Origin: Bacteroidales bacterium
GTDB taxonomy: Bacteria > Bacteroidota > Bacteroidia > Bacteroidales > UBA932
DNA: 64,000 nucleotides
NCBI GenBank assembly: GCA_012522855.1
Contig: JAAYJQ010000003.1
Span: 124,001-188,000, forward strand
Reading direction: 5' to 3'
In this document: piece after piece, positions 33,319 to 41,981 of the stretch
How positions within the stretch are numbered: the stretch's first letter is position 1
How the letters are laid out: each line of letters opens with the position of its first letter
Position numbers and translations under genes: made by a program
The notes under the pieces: model-generated
The model's database searches: none
What the model saw: only the letters and a program-made list of their open reading frames with translations
What the model was told of the DNA's origin: nothing

Positions 33319-34416
33319 ATGAAAAATTCTATCAGGATCCTCTCGGATCTGTTCGTGGCCGGCATCCTTATACTCTGCGCCGTATCCGCATCCTGCAACA
33401 AAATTCCGGTCGAAGTTCAGCAGGGGACGCTCGGATGGAGTTTCGCCGCCCTTCCTCCTTCCCGGACTGTTATGGAACTCCCGGATACGGATGATTTCGT
33501 CCTTGAGGTTCGCGATCCGGACGGGAAGCCCCTCTACGAAGGCACCTACGGTGCGTCCCCGGAAAAGCTGCTCGTGGATCCGGGCAGCTATACGGTCAAA
33601 GTGGTTTCCCGAATTTTCTCCGCACCTGCTTTCGACGCGCCACAGTTCGGGGACGAGAAGGTGGTGGTTGTGAAGTCCGGAGCCGTCGCGAAGGCTGTTT
33701 TGAACTGTACCCAACTCAATGCGGGGATCCGGCTGAATTTCCTGCCGGAATTCCGGGAAAGATTTCCGTCGGCTTCAGTTTCCGTTTCCAGTTCGGATGG
33801 AAGTCTGCCGTATTCCTATTCAGAAAAACGGACAGCCTTCTTCAAACCCGGACCTGTTTCTGTGATCTTGGAAGATAACGACGCTCCCGGTACGTTGATG
33901 ACCCGGTACCTTTCCGCCCGCGAGATTCTGTCTGTCGGAATTACCTGCGCTCCGGAAACAGAGACCGCTTCCGGAGGAGAGTTGACGATCGTAGTGGACA
34001 CGGCCCGTCTTTGGAACAGTGAAGATTTCGTATTCGGCGGAGCGCAGGAAGGGACACCGGGAACTTCACCCGAAAACGCGTACGGGATCTCCCAGGCCAA
34101 AGAACATTTGGGTGAAAGCGCTGTCTGGGTGACGGGCTTCATAGTCGGGGGAGATCTTTCCTCGACGAAGAACGGGGTCTCGTTCGCCGCTCCCTTCGAA
34201 TCGCGTACGAACCTGGTGATCGCCGCTCGTTCTTCGGTAACCGAGAAAGCCTCGTGCCTGTCTGTGCAATTGTTGAAAGGGAAGATCCGGGACGACTTGA
34301 ATCTGGTGGACCATCCGGAGTTGCTTGGCCGGAAGGTCTTCCTCAAGGGGAATCTCGTCAGTTCCTATTATGGGATCCCCGGGATCCAAGGAATCTCCGA
34401 ATATATAATCAAGTAA
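33319..34416 (+). CDS. Surface lipoprotein with DUF4493 and DUF6359 domains
   Basis: 365 residues. The signal peptide ends in a lipobox VSASC (Cys26). Residues about 35-230 fit DUF4493: GTLGWSFAALPP, FVLEVRDPDGKPLYEG, LLVDPGSYTVKVVS, AVLNCTQLNAGIRL. Residues about 255-365 fit DUF6359: AYGISQAKEHLGESAVWVTGFIVGG and a closing DHPELLGRKVFLKGNLVSSYYG, an OB-like fold. Binding partners and role are unknown. First gene of an operon with the OmpA-like gene 17 bases downstream. Confidence 0.83.
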   Translation: MKNSIRILSDLFVAGILILCAVSASCNKIPVEVQQGTLGWSFAALPPSRTVMELPDTDDFVLEVRDPDGKPLYEGTYGASPEKLLVDPGSYTVKVVSRIFSAPAFDAPQFGDEKVVVVKSGAVAKAVLNCTQLNAGIRLNFLPEFRERFPSASVSVSSSDGSLPYSYSEKRTAFFKPGPVSVILEDNDAPGTLMTRYLSAREILSVGITCAPETETASGGELTIVVDTARLWNSEDFVFGGAQEGTPGTSPENAYGISQAKEHLGESAVWVTGFIVGGDLSSTKNGVSFAAPFESRTNLVIAARSSVTEKASCLSVQLLKGKIRDDLNLVDHPELLGRKVFLKGNLVSSYYGIPGIQGISEYIIK

Positions 34417-34433
34417 TTGAATGTTATAAACTT

Positions 34434-35645
34434 ATGAAAAACTTTCCAATTTTATTGGCACTGCTCGTGCCGATGATGTCGCATGCGCTTCCGGGATGGA
34501 CCCAAACGAAGCAAAGGAATCCCGCCTTCGAATTCGGGCTTGGGGGCGCGGCCATGAACTACACCCGGACCTATGTCAGCGATTTCAGTTTGAAGCCTGA
34601 CGGGAGTTATGTATTCGACTTGAAGAGCAAACAGGTCTACGGCGGCGTCAACACCTACATGGCCTATGGACTCCTGGAGTGGATGTACCTGGATCTGCAA
34701 GGAACCCTCGGTATGGCTCGGTATGATGAGCGGGGCGTGGAGAAGCAGGGGCTGTCGCTCATGTTCGGGCCGGGCATTCAATTCCGGCCTTTCCGCCACA
34801 GCGAATGGATTCAGCCCTTTGCGCGCGTGGGGATCAACTATTTCTCAAAAAATTTCAAGACTTCTTATTTCGGACTCTTCGAACACGATCCCACCAAGCA
34901 GGCGAACTGGAAAGCGGAAGATGCTTGGAACAAGGGGCAGACCACGGATGTCAACCAAACCGTCCCCCTTTCATTCGGGGGCGGCGTGATCGGATGGATG
35001 GGTAACCGCGTGGGGCTTCGTCTTCAGGCGGAATACCTGCTTCCGCTGTCGGAAGAAGGGGTTCGTTTTTCCCAGGCTACAGCCGGGATCGTCTTCCGTT
35101 TCGGGGGAAGCGACAAGCGCAAATCTCTGGCTGACCGGTACATCGACGCGCACCTTTCCGACTATGCCGACCGTTTTCCGGTCCGGGAGCGGATCATTGA
35201 AAAACGTGTCGAAATTCCGGTGGAGAAGATCGTGGAAAAAGAAATCCGGATCGAAGTTCCTACGGAAAAGACCTTGGCCGAAATGATGGAGAATGTGAAT
35301 TTTGATTTCGACAAAGCGACCTTGACCTCCGCTTCACAGCAGATTCTCGACGAGGTCGCCCAATCGCTCAAGCGCTTTCCGGACACCCGTTTCCTGGTGG
35401 CCGGCTACACGGATGCGGTGGGGACCGCGGCCTACAACGAAGAACTCTCCCTGCGACGTGCCCAAGCGGTTTTCGATGCCCTGTTGGAACGGGGCGTAGA
35501 CCGATCCATGCTCCTCTTCAAGGGTTTCGGAGAGCGGACCGCGATGGCGACTGAAGACGCGCCTGATGAAGTGCGTCGCGGAGACCGGAAGGTGGTGCTG
35601 GAAAGAATCACGTCCGTTGAATTGTGGAACTACTTGAACCGGTAA
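34434..35645 (+). CDS. Outer-membrane beta-barrel protein with OmpA C-terminal domain
   Basis: 403 residues from ATG at 34434; an open frame further upstream overlaps the previous gene and would bury the signal peptide, so I reject it. Signal peptide MKNFPILLALLVPMMSHALPGW. Residues about 30-225 form a beta-barrel. A repetitive charged linker (KRVEIPVEKIVEKEIRIEVP) leads to the OmpA domain, with VNFDFDKATLTSASQQILDEVA, and the peptidoglycan-binding YTDAVGTAAYNEELSLRRAQAV pattern. It anchors outer membrane to cell wall. Confidence 0.9.
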   Translation: MKNFPILLALLVPMMSHALPGWTQTKQRNPAFEFGLGGAAMNYTRTYVSDFSLKPDGSYVFDLKSKQVYGGVNTYMAYGLLEWMYLDLQGTLGMARYDERGVEKQGLSLMFGPGIQFRPFRHSEWIQPFARVGINYFSKNFKTSYFGLFEHDPTKQANWKAEDAWNKGQTTDVNQTVPLSFGGGVIGWMGNRVGLRLQAEYLLPLSEEGVRFSQATAGIVFRFGGSDKRKSLADRYIDAHLSDYADRFPVRERIIEKRVEIPVEKIVEKEIRIEVPTEKTLAEMMENVNFDFDKATLTSASQQILDEVAQSLKRFPDTRFLVAGYTDAVGTAAYNEELSLRRAQAVFDALLERGVDRSMLLFKGFGERTAMATEDAPDEVRRGDRKVVLERITSVELWNYLNR

Positions 35646-35677
35646 TCTTGAAAATAATGCTTACTAATACTTTGATT

Positions 35678-38341
35678 ATGAAAAAAATTCAAAAATTTGT
35701 GATGGCGTTGCTCGCGGGGATGGCCGTATGCTCTTGCACGCAATTGGAAGTTGTCCTGCCGCGCGGCCCACAGGGCGAGCAGGGCATCCCCGGCCTTGAC
35801 GGCTTGTCTGCCTATGAGGTCTGGGTACAATCCATCAAGAACCGCATCATTTCGTACGCGGGCGGCACGGAGATCAACGACTTTTTTATCTATTTAAAAG
35901 GCAAAGACGGCAAAGACGGCCGGAAGGGCGAGGACGGCAAGGACGGTACAGATGGCAAGGACGGTTTGACGCCCTTCATCGGCGAAGATGGCAACTGGCA
36001 TCTTGGAGACCTGAATACCGGTGTACCTGCCAGGGGGAAGGACGGACTTATTCCGCAGGTTGCGGACGGAAAGGATGGGATCCCTCAATGGATCTTTGTC
36101 CGGGGACAGAATGACACCCTCTGGCTCGGCGTACCGGCTTTGGGAAAGGACGGCAAAGACGGCCTGTCGGCTTATGAGATCTGGGTTAAGAGTGTCGCCG
36201 CCGGCCTCGATGACCCGAAGCGTCCCGGGCAGCGTTGGCCGATGGACAAGACGACGATTGCGGACTTTTACGACTTTCTGAGCGGGGCCGACGGCGACAA
36301 CGGACTGATCCCGTATATCGGGACAAACGGCAACTGGTTCATCGGGGAGACGGACACAGGGGTTCCTGCGCAGGGAGTCGATGGAAAGAGCGCCTACGAG
36401 ATTTGGAAGGAAGTTGCTTCCACAGGCACGTTAGATGACCCGAAGAGCGACGATCCTTCCGTTCTCTGGCCTGCCGACAAGGTGACGGAACTGGATTTTT
36501 TCGAGTACCTGACAGGTGTGGACGGACAGACCCCGACCATCGGAACCAACGGGAACTGGTTCATCGGGACGACGGATACCGGCGTACCGGCGCAGGGCCC
36601 GGACGGGGCTGAAGGCCTGAGCGCCTACGAACTGTGGGTAGCCGACGTGACAGGCATAGACGGTCTTCCGAATCCGAAGGACCCCGGCACGAACTGGGAT
36701 CCGGCGAAGACCACTCTGGCGGACTTCTACGACTATCTTCACGGAGCGGACGGAATGGACGGTGCAGACGGACAGACAGCGTATGAACTCTGGAAGAGCA
36801 TGGTGCTTTCCGCGGAAGGACTGCCGAACCCGGAAAACGGTGTGTATGACGTCACCGAATATCCGAACTGGCCGGCAACGGCGGTGGCGGAGACGGACTT
36901 TTGGCTCTACCTCAAGGGGAAAGACGGGGTGGACGGAACTGCCGAACCGGCCTCGGGGTCACTGACGCTCCAGGACACGGTCTACCTCGAGCGGGTGGAT
37001 CCCGCTAAATACAACGTGGCACCTGTGATCACCCTTTCCAAAACCGTCAACGGGAAGACGACCTACGAATATGTCAACCCTTGGTCCGGGAGCGCCGCGT
37101 TCATCGTGACGGGGCCTGGCCCGGTCATCGTCCCGAACTGCACGGTGACCTTCACCGATATGAAGGGAAATGCCTACACGAAGACCTCCGATGCGGCGGG
37201 ATACATCTACCTGTCCCGTAAAGAACTGCCGGTGTACAGCCCCGGAGACCCGAGCGCGCTGGACAATCCGGACGACATCCACAACGGCACCCGGCCGTCT
37301 TCCTTCTCATTCGGGACGACGACGGTAACCGATCCGGCCCGGATCGCATCGACGACCAAGGTCCCTTATCAGGTGGACCTCGTGACCGAACTGACGGGGG
37401 CGAAATTGATCAGCGAGAGTTCGTATGCAGGTTATACGGTGAAGCGCGTGATCGAAGGGGTAACGGAGGAGGTGAACTTCATTTCGACCGATGCGAACAT
37501 GACCGCTTCTTATAACAACAATGTTTTCAAATATTACCGGAATAAGGGAGCGGCGATTCTTCTGCAGCGTCTGCTGGAAAACGGGGGAGCGAATTCCAAC
37601 ACCTACGGTGATGGCAGCAACGCCATGAACGTTGAGGATTGGATGCAAGATCTCACGGCCTACACGGCCAATGATCATCCTTCCATCTGTACCCGTCGCG
37701 CGGCAACAACAACCTTTGCAACCGCGCAATTCGGAGACGAAGTGACCTTCATTCAGGGTACTGCCACGGTCGCGGCTTCCCGCGGGAACCCGGAAATTGT
37801 CAAGGTGGACGAGACCTTCATCGGAAGCGGCAGACATGTCACGGACATTCTTGCCGACTACGGAACCACCGCTTCCTCCGTCAAGGAGTACCAGGTGCCG
37901 TTGATTGCTCAATTGCCGGAAAAATTCACCATCCATTCATTGTACAGTTGGCTGAGCGGGCACACGACCCTGTATTTCGAACTGGATCAGACGGACTGGC
38001 CAACCACTATTTGTTATTATAAACGGTACGCCTCACTCGAAGGAGACCGGTACGTGTTCGAATCCGGAACGCTCGCTGAAGCGATGCGGGGCCAGAACGT
38101 GTTCGTGAAATTCTCGGGCGTTTTCAACGGAAGTCAAATCAACACCGAACGATTGCTCGAGCAGGGGTTCAAAATCACCATCACGGATGTTTATGACGAT
38201 TTTTATTTCAATCTCGACGTGCGCTGGTCTTCAGGGAATCCGGTGTTCGTGGAAGGATTTGGCGGGAAACTCTTCTACACCGTCGGCGCGGATAAGGCTG
38301 AATTGATGGGAGTGGAAATCCGGGCGAATTACACCGGATAA
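35678..38341 (+). CDS. Large repeat lipoprotein with collagen-like and SAYExW modules
   Basis: 887 residues from ATG at 35678; an upstream start in the same frame is rejected as it buries the signal. Lipobox VCSC (Cys20). From 40 to 425 there are five modules headed by (L/K/T)(S/T)AYExW at 44, 164, 238, 315 and 368, each ending in Asp-Phe and short collagen-like Gly-Lys-Asp/Gly-x-Asp tracts. Between them NGNWFIG-x-TDTGVPAQG occurs two times plus one diverged copy at about 105. The head resembles the N-terminal domain of some PL29-type proteins. The C-terminal 460 residues are unrecognised. Probably a surface stalk or adhesin. Confidence 0.8.
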   Translation: MKKIQKFVMALLAGMAVCSCTQLEVVLPRGPQGEQGIPGLDGLSAYEVWVQSIKNRIISYAGGTEINDFFIYLKGKDGKDGRKGEDGKDGTDGKDGLTPFIGEDGNWHLGDLNTGVPARGKDGLIPQVADGKDGIPQWIFVRGQNDTLWLGVPALGKDGKDGLSAYEIWVKSVAAGLDDPKRPGQRWPMDKTTIADFYDFLSGADGDNGLIPYIGTNGNWFIGETDTGVPAQGVDGKSAYEIWKEVASTGTLDDPKSDDPSVLWPADKVTELDFFEYLTGVDGQTPTIGTNGNWFIGTTDTGVPAQGPDGAEGLSAYELWVADVTGIDGLPNPKDPGTNWDPAKTTLADFYDYLHGADGMDGADGQTAYELWKSMVLSAEGLPNPENGVYDVTEYPNWPATAVAETDFWLYLKGKDGVDGTAEPASGSLTLQDTVYLERVDPAKYNVAPVITLSKTVNGKTTYEYVNPWSGSAAFIVTGPGPVIVPNCTVTFTDMKGNAYTKTSDAAGYIYLSRKELPVYSPGDPSALDNPDDIHNGTRPSSFSFGTTTVTDPARIASTTKVPYQVDLVTELTGAKLISESSYAGYTVKRVIEGVTEEVNFISTDANMTASYNNNVFKYYRNKGAAILLQRLLENGGANSNTYGDGSNAMNVEDWMQDLTAYTANDHPSICTRRAATTTFATAQFGDEVTFIQGTATVAASRGNPEIVKVDETFIGSGRHVTDILADYGTTASSVKEYQVPLIAQLPEKFTIHSLYSWLSGHTTLYFELDQTDWPTTICYYKRYASLEGDRYVFESGTLAEAMRGQNVFVKFSGVFNGSQINTERLLEQGFKITITDVYDDFYFNLDVRWSSGNPVFVEGFGGKLFYTVGADKAELMGVEIRANYTG

Positions 38342-38379
38342 ATTGCCCTTGACAGAAGCACGGGAAGTTCTGACAAGGG

Positions 38380-38420
38380 AAAGAGGCCGGCCAAAAAATG
38401 TTTTGGCCGGCCTCTTTTTC
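38380..38420. terminator. Strong bidirectional terminator
   Basis: A perfect 17-pair stem (38380-38396 with 38401-38417, arm AAAGAGGCCGGCCAAAA) with loop AATG, and T tracts on both strands, between two convergent genes. It shares the AGGCCGG core with terminators at 46345 and 48212. Confidence 0.9.
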
Positions 38421-38440
38421 GTTTCGTCAGGCAGGGTTCA

Positions 38441-39088
38441 TCAAAGTTCTTGAATGCGGATGTTCCGGAACTCAACCGGACCGCCCTCGCTCTGCAGGGC
38501 GATGAATCCGCTGACATCGGCAACCGCCGCTTCGTTTGCCAGGATGCCGTTGACAGTGTACTTGACATAGGGTCCCAAGCATTCCACTTCAACCAGGTTC
38601 CACTCCCCGACGGGCTTTTCGGGATCCGAGTCCGTAATCCGCGGCTTCATCTGAAATCTTCCCAGTTGCTGGACGGCTTCTTCGAAGGGATACCCGCCCA
38701 GCCCGATCAAGTCTCCGACCTTCCCGCTGCCGAGTTGGCATTCCAGCCCGATCGGCCAGATCTTGTCTTCACCGTGTACCCGCTGGAAGAATCCGCTGTT
38801 GGAGCCTTTTTCGCCAGCCCATCGGAACTCCAAACTGACGCGATAGTCTTTGTACTGTTTTTCGGTACGGATGTAACCGTACGGCTGTCCGCGTACGGCG
38901 AGAACGCCGTTTTCAACGGTGAATGTCCCGGCCGCATCGGTCGTCGAATCGGCAGGATTGGTGAAAACGACCCACCCCGTGAGATCCTTTCCGTTGAACA
39001 GAGGAACGGTTTTATCTTGCTTGCAGGAAGAAAATACCGCGACGAGCAGGATCGCTGCGGCAGAGATCTGTTTTACTGAATGTTTCAT
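38441..39088 (-). CDS. DUF1080 lipoprotein (3-keto-disaccharide hydrolase family)
   Basis: 215 residues, lipobox FSSC (Cys21 region). It has the DUF1080 jelly-roll pattern: VPLFNGKDLTGWVVF at the start, FRWAGEKGSNSGFFQRV, VGDLIGLGGY, then EWNLVEVECLGPYVKYTVNGILANEA. Family members in Bacteroidetes cleave 3-keto-glycosides or bind glycans. Convergent with the repeat lipoprotein. Promoter not identified. Confidence 0.9.
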   Translation of the reverse strand: MKHSVKQISAAAILLVAVFSSCKQDKTVPLFNGKDLTGWVVFTNPADSTTDAAGTFTVENGVLAVRGQPYGYIRTEKQYKDYRVSLEFRWAGEKGSNSGFFQRVHGEDKIWPIGLECQLGSGKVGDLIGLGGYPFEEAVQQLGRFQMKPRITDSDPEKPVGEWNLVEVECLGPYVKYTVNGILANEAAVADVSGFIALQSEGGPVEFRNIRIQEL

Positions 39089-39213
39089 TGTTCTGAAATC
39101 GTTATCTAATAATCAAAGATACACAATTTCTCGGAGAAACGAACTTCTCGTCATCGCTTGGCACCGCCTGCGCTTAGGCAGGTCTGTCAAGCATTTTCAT
39201 AGAATCGTAACTG

Positions 39214-39240
39214 GTCGGTAACCGACTTGTAATTTACAAG
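39214..39240. promoter_or_regulatory. Two adjoining perfect palindromes upstream of a TonB receptor
   Basis: GTCGGT-A-ACCGAC (39214-39226) and CTTGTAA-T-TTACAAG (39226-39240) are perfect inverted repeats sharing one base, ending 29 bases before the receptor ATG. Such dyads are typical of dimeric repressor sites. Confidence 0.5.
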
Positions 39241-39269
39241 CAGGAATTTTGCGGACGAAAAAACGAACG

Positions 39270-41939
39270 ATGAAATTGAAGTTTGTAATTCTGACGATAT
39301 TCCTTTTTACCCCGCTTTGCTTGCAGGCAGGAACGATCAGCGGCATAGTGACGGACCGCAAGTCTCAAGAAAACTTGATCGGCGCGGCAGTCATCGCCCT
39401 CAACACATCCTATGCGTCCATTACGGACATCGACGGTCATTTTATTCTCGAGAATATCCCTGACGGAAAATATACGCTGGAGATCTCCTATATCTCTTAC
39501 ATCACGCAGAAAATCGAGGTCGAGGTCAAAGGCGAGATTGAGTTGAACATCGAGCTGGAGCCTGATGAGAAAGTACTGGACGAGGTTCTGGTGACCGGGA
39601 AGAAGAACCGGGAATCGGAACGGATCCTGCAATTGGAACGGCAGGAATCCACTTTCCTCATGGAAGCGATCGGAGCCCGGGAAATGAGTCTGAAAGGAAT
39701 CGGCAATGTGGAAGAAGGCGTTAAAAAGCTGACGGGAATTTCCATCGCGGATGCCGGGCAGTTGATTGTCAGAGGGCTCGGCGATCGCTATAGCACGACT
39801 ACGCTCAACGGGTTGCCGATCGCCTCGCCCAATCCGGACAACAAACTTATTCCGCTGGATCTTTTCCCGACGGCCGTTGTCCAGAATATCACGGTGAGCA
39901 AGGTCTACGATGTCGGCACATTCGCGGATTATTCCGGGGCGCATATCGACATCGCAACCAAAGAACTCGTGGATCAAGATTTTCTGAACTTTTCCTTCAA
40001 GTCCGGAGCGAACAGTCAGGCAATCGGTCGGGAGTTTCTGGAGATGAACCGGAACGGCTCGATGTTCCGGATGCCGAGGTTGAGTCAGAATATCCTCGAC
40101 ATGAGCCGGAGCGACTTTGAGACCTATTCTCGAAACAATTCGATCTTCAATTCTACGTTCGAGGTCAGGAAGCGGACCGCGTTTCCCGCCTTCGGCGGCA
40201 ACATCGGATTCGGGAAAAACTTCAAAATCGGTGGTGGAAAGCTGAGCGTCCTCGCTTCCGTAGATGTAGGAAGCGGACTGGAGGCGATGAACGACGCTTC
40301 TGTGCGCACCCTGGAAGCCAGCGGGAACATTCTCAACAATTTCAGCTACGACAGTTATTCCAACCACCTTTCGGTATCGGCCCTGGGCACCGGCAACTAT
40401 CAGTTCCGGGAAGCGGACCACATCGCCTATTCGTTCTTTTACGCCCGGAACGCGGTCAATAACTTCATGCTGCGGAACGGAGTGGACTACGAAGATCACG
40501 TGCTCACGGGATTGAACGATGTCGCCCATGTCTATCGGCTCATGACGCATCAGCTGCAGGGTTCCCACGACCTCGGAAGCCATTTCCGCCTGAAATGGGA
40601 TGTATCCTATGGCAAGACGGCCAGCGAAGAACCGGACCGGCGTCAACTGATGTACATCCGCCACGGTGACGAAATCTCCCTCTTCAAGCTGAACCAGCAG
40701 GAGACCATGCGGTACTTCGGTTCCCTTGACGAGCAAGAACTGGTCGGTAAAATCGCGGGCACCTATTCCTGGAATGAAAACAACCGGATCCGCATGGGCG
40801 GGGCGGTCAAACAGAAAGGCAGAAACTACATGGGTACCCGGTTCTATTATAATCTGAATGCCATCGAACCCGAGATCACCGATATCTTCGCCACATTGTC
40901 CTTCATGAACATGGACAACATCCGGAACGGAAGCATCTTGATCAACCGCGTGAAACAACCCAAGGACAGATACGATGCGGGCAACCGCATCTATTCAGGA
41001 TTCGTCGACGTGGATTGGTATCCCTTCTCCCGGTTTCTCGTGAATTTCGGAGTCCGCTACGAGTTCAGCAAGCAATGGGTCAATTACGCCGACGACAGCG
41101 GGCGTCCCAGTTACAATGAGCTTGTCAAAGGGGATTTTTTCCCTGCTCTGAATCTGAAATACAATGTCGGTGACGCCGGCAGCTTCCGCTTCGCGGCCTC
41201 CCGGACCGTAACCCGGCCCTCCTTCATCGAAATGGCGCCTTTCCTTTATCAGGAATCCTACGGCGCGGCGCAGGTCAGAGGTTATGCGGATCTGAAGAAC
41301 GGATACAACTACAACTTCGATGTCCGGTACGAACAGTTCTCGGACAACGGGGACATGTATTCCGTGACAGCCTATTACAAGCACCTCCACACCCCGATTG
41401 AACGAACCCAGACGCTTGCCGGCGGCTCCACGCAGCACTCCTTCCGGAATGCGGAAGACGGCCGCGCGGCCGGCTTGGAAGTGGAATTCCGGAAGACGTT
41501 CCTGCGGGACTTCCGCCTGAACATGAATGCGACCTATATGTACACCGACGTGAAACTCGTGGAAGGAGGAGCCTATACCAATTTGGAGCGTCCCCTGCAG
41601 GGAGCCTCCCCGTACCTCGGGAATGCAGATCTCGTCTACTCCCACCGCTTTATTGGGGATCGCGTCTTGAATCTGGTACTCTCCTACAATATCCAAGGGT
41701 TTCGAATTCATGCCGTGGGAATCTCGGGACTCGGCGACGTGATCCAGCAAACGGTCCATACCCTCAACTTCAACGGCTCATATGCCTTGAACAAGCATTT
41801 TACGCTGACGGCGAAAGCCTTGAATCTTCTGAATCGTCCGATCGTGTTCAAGCAGGAGACGAATACGGGCAAGAAGATGGAAGTCGAGAAATTCAGTACG
41901 GGGATCGGCGTGGAACTCGGAGTAAGCTATCAGTTCTAA
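39270..41939 (+). CDS. TonB-dependent receptor with carboxypeptidase-like domain
   Basis: 889 residues from ATG at 39270 (an upstream in-frame TTG is unlikely). Signal peptide ends near LQAGT. Residues about 25-105 form the CarboxypepD_reg-like domain (ISGIVTDRKSQENLIGAAVIAL, GHFILENIPDGKYTLEISYISY). The plug follows, with LDEVLVTGKKNRESE, LIVRGLGDRYSTTTLNGLPIASPNPDNK, and the barrel ends in GVELGVSYQF. Outer-membrane uptake channel energised by TonB; substrate unknown. No SusD-like partner: the next gene is a beta-helix lipoprotein. Confidence 0.92.
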   Translation: MKLKFVILTIFLFTPLCLQAGTISGIVTDRKSQENLIGAAVIALNTSYASITDIDGHFILENIPDGKYTLEISYISYITQKIEVEVKGEIELNIELEPDEKVLDEVLVTGKKNRESERILQLERQESTFLMEAIGAREMSLKGIGNVEEGVKKLTGISIADAGQLIVRGLGDRYSTTTLNGLPIASPNPDNKLIPLDLFPTAVVQNITVSKVYDVGTFADYSGAHIDIATKELVDQDFLNFSFKSGANSQAIGREFLEMNRNGSMFRMPRLSQNILDMSRSDFETYSRNNSIFNSTFEVRKRTAFPAFGGNIGFGKNFKIGGGKLSVLASVDVGSGLEAMNDASVRTLEASGNILNNFSYDSYSNHLSVSALGTGNYQFREADHIAYSFFYARNAVNNFMLRNGVDYEDHVLTGLNDVAHVYRLMTHQLQGSHDLGSHFRLKWDVSYGKTASEEPDRRQLMYIRHGDEISLFKLNQQETMRYFGSLDEQELVGKIAGTYSWNENNRIRMGGAVKQKGRNYMGTRFYYNLNAIEPEITDIFATLSFMNMDNIRNGSILINRVKQPKDRYDAGNRIYSGFVDVDWYPFSRFLVNFGVRYEFSKQWVNYADDSGRPSYNELVKGDFFPALNLKYNVGDAGSFRFAASRTVTRPSFIEMAPFLYQESYGAAQVRGYADLKNGYNYNFDVRYEQFSDNGDMYSVTAYYKHLHTPIERTQTLAGGSTQHSFRNAEDGRAAGLEVEFRKTFLRDFRLNMNATYMYTDVKLVEGGAYTNLERPLQGASPYLGNADLVYSHRFIGDRVLNLVLSYNIQGFRIHAVGISGLGDVIQQTVHTLNFNGSYALNKHFTLTAKALNLLNRPIVFKQETNTGKKMEVEKFSTGIGVELGVSYQF

Positions 41940-41981
41940 GCTATGATATATTCAACACAATTTATTAAACAATTGAAAATC

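Noticed and set aside
39234..40958. A 574-codon minus-strand open frame
   Set aside because: It is antisense to the TonB receptor, which has a complete plug and barrel.
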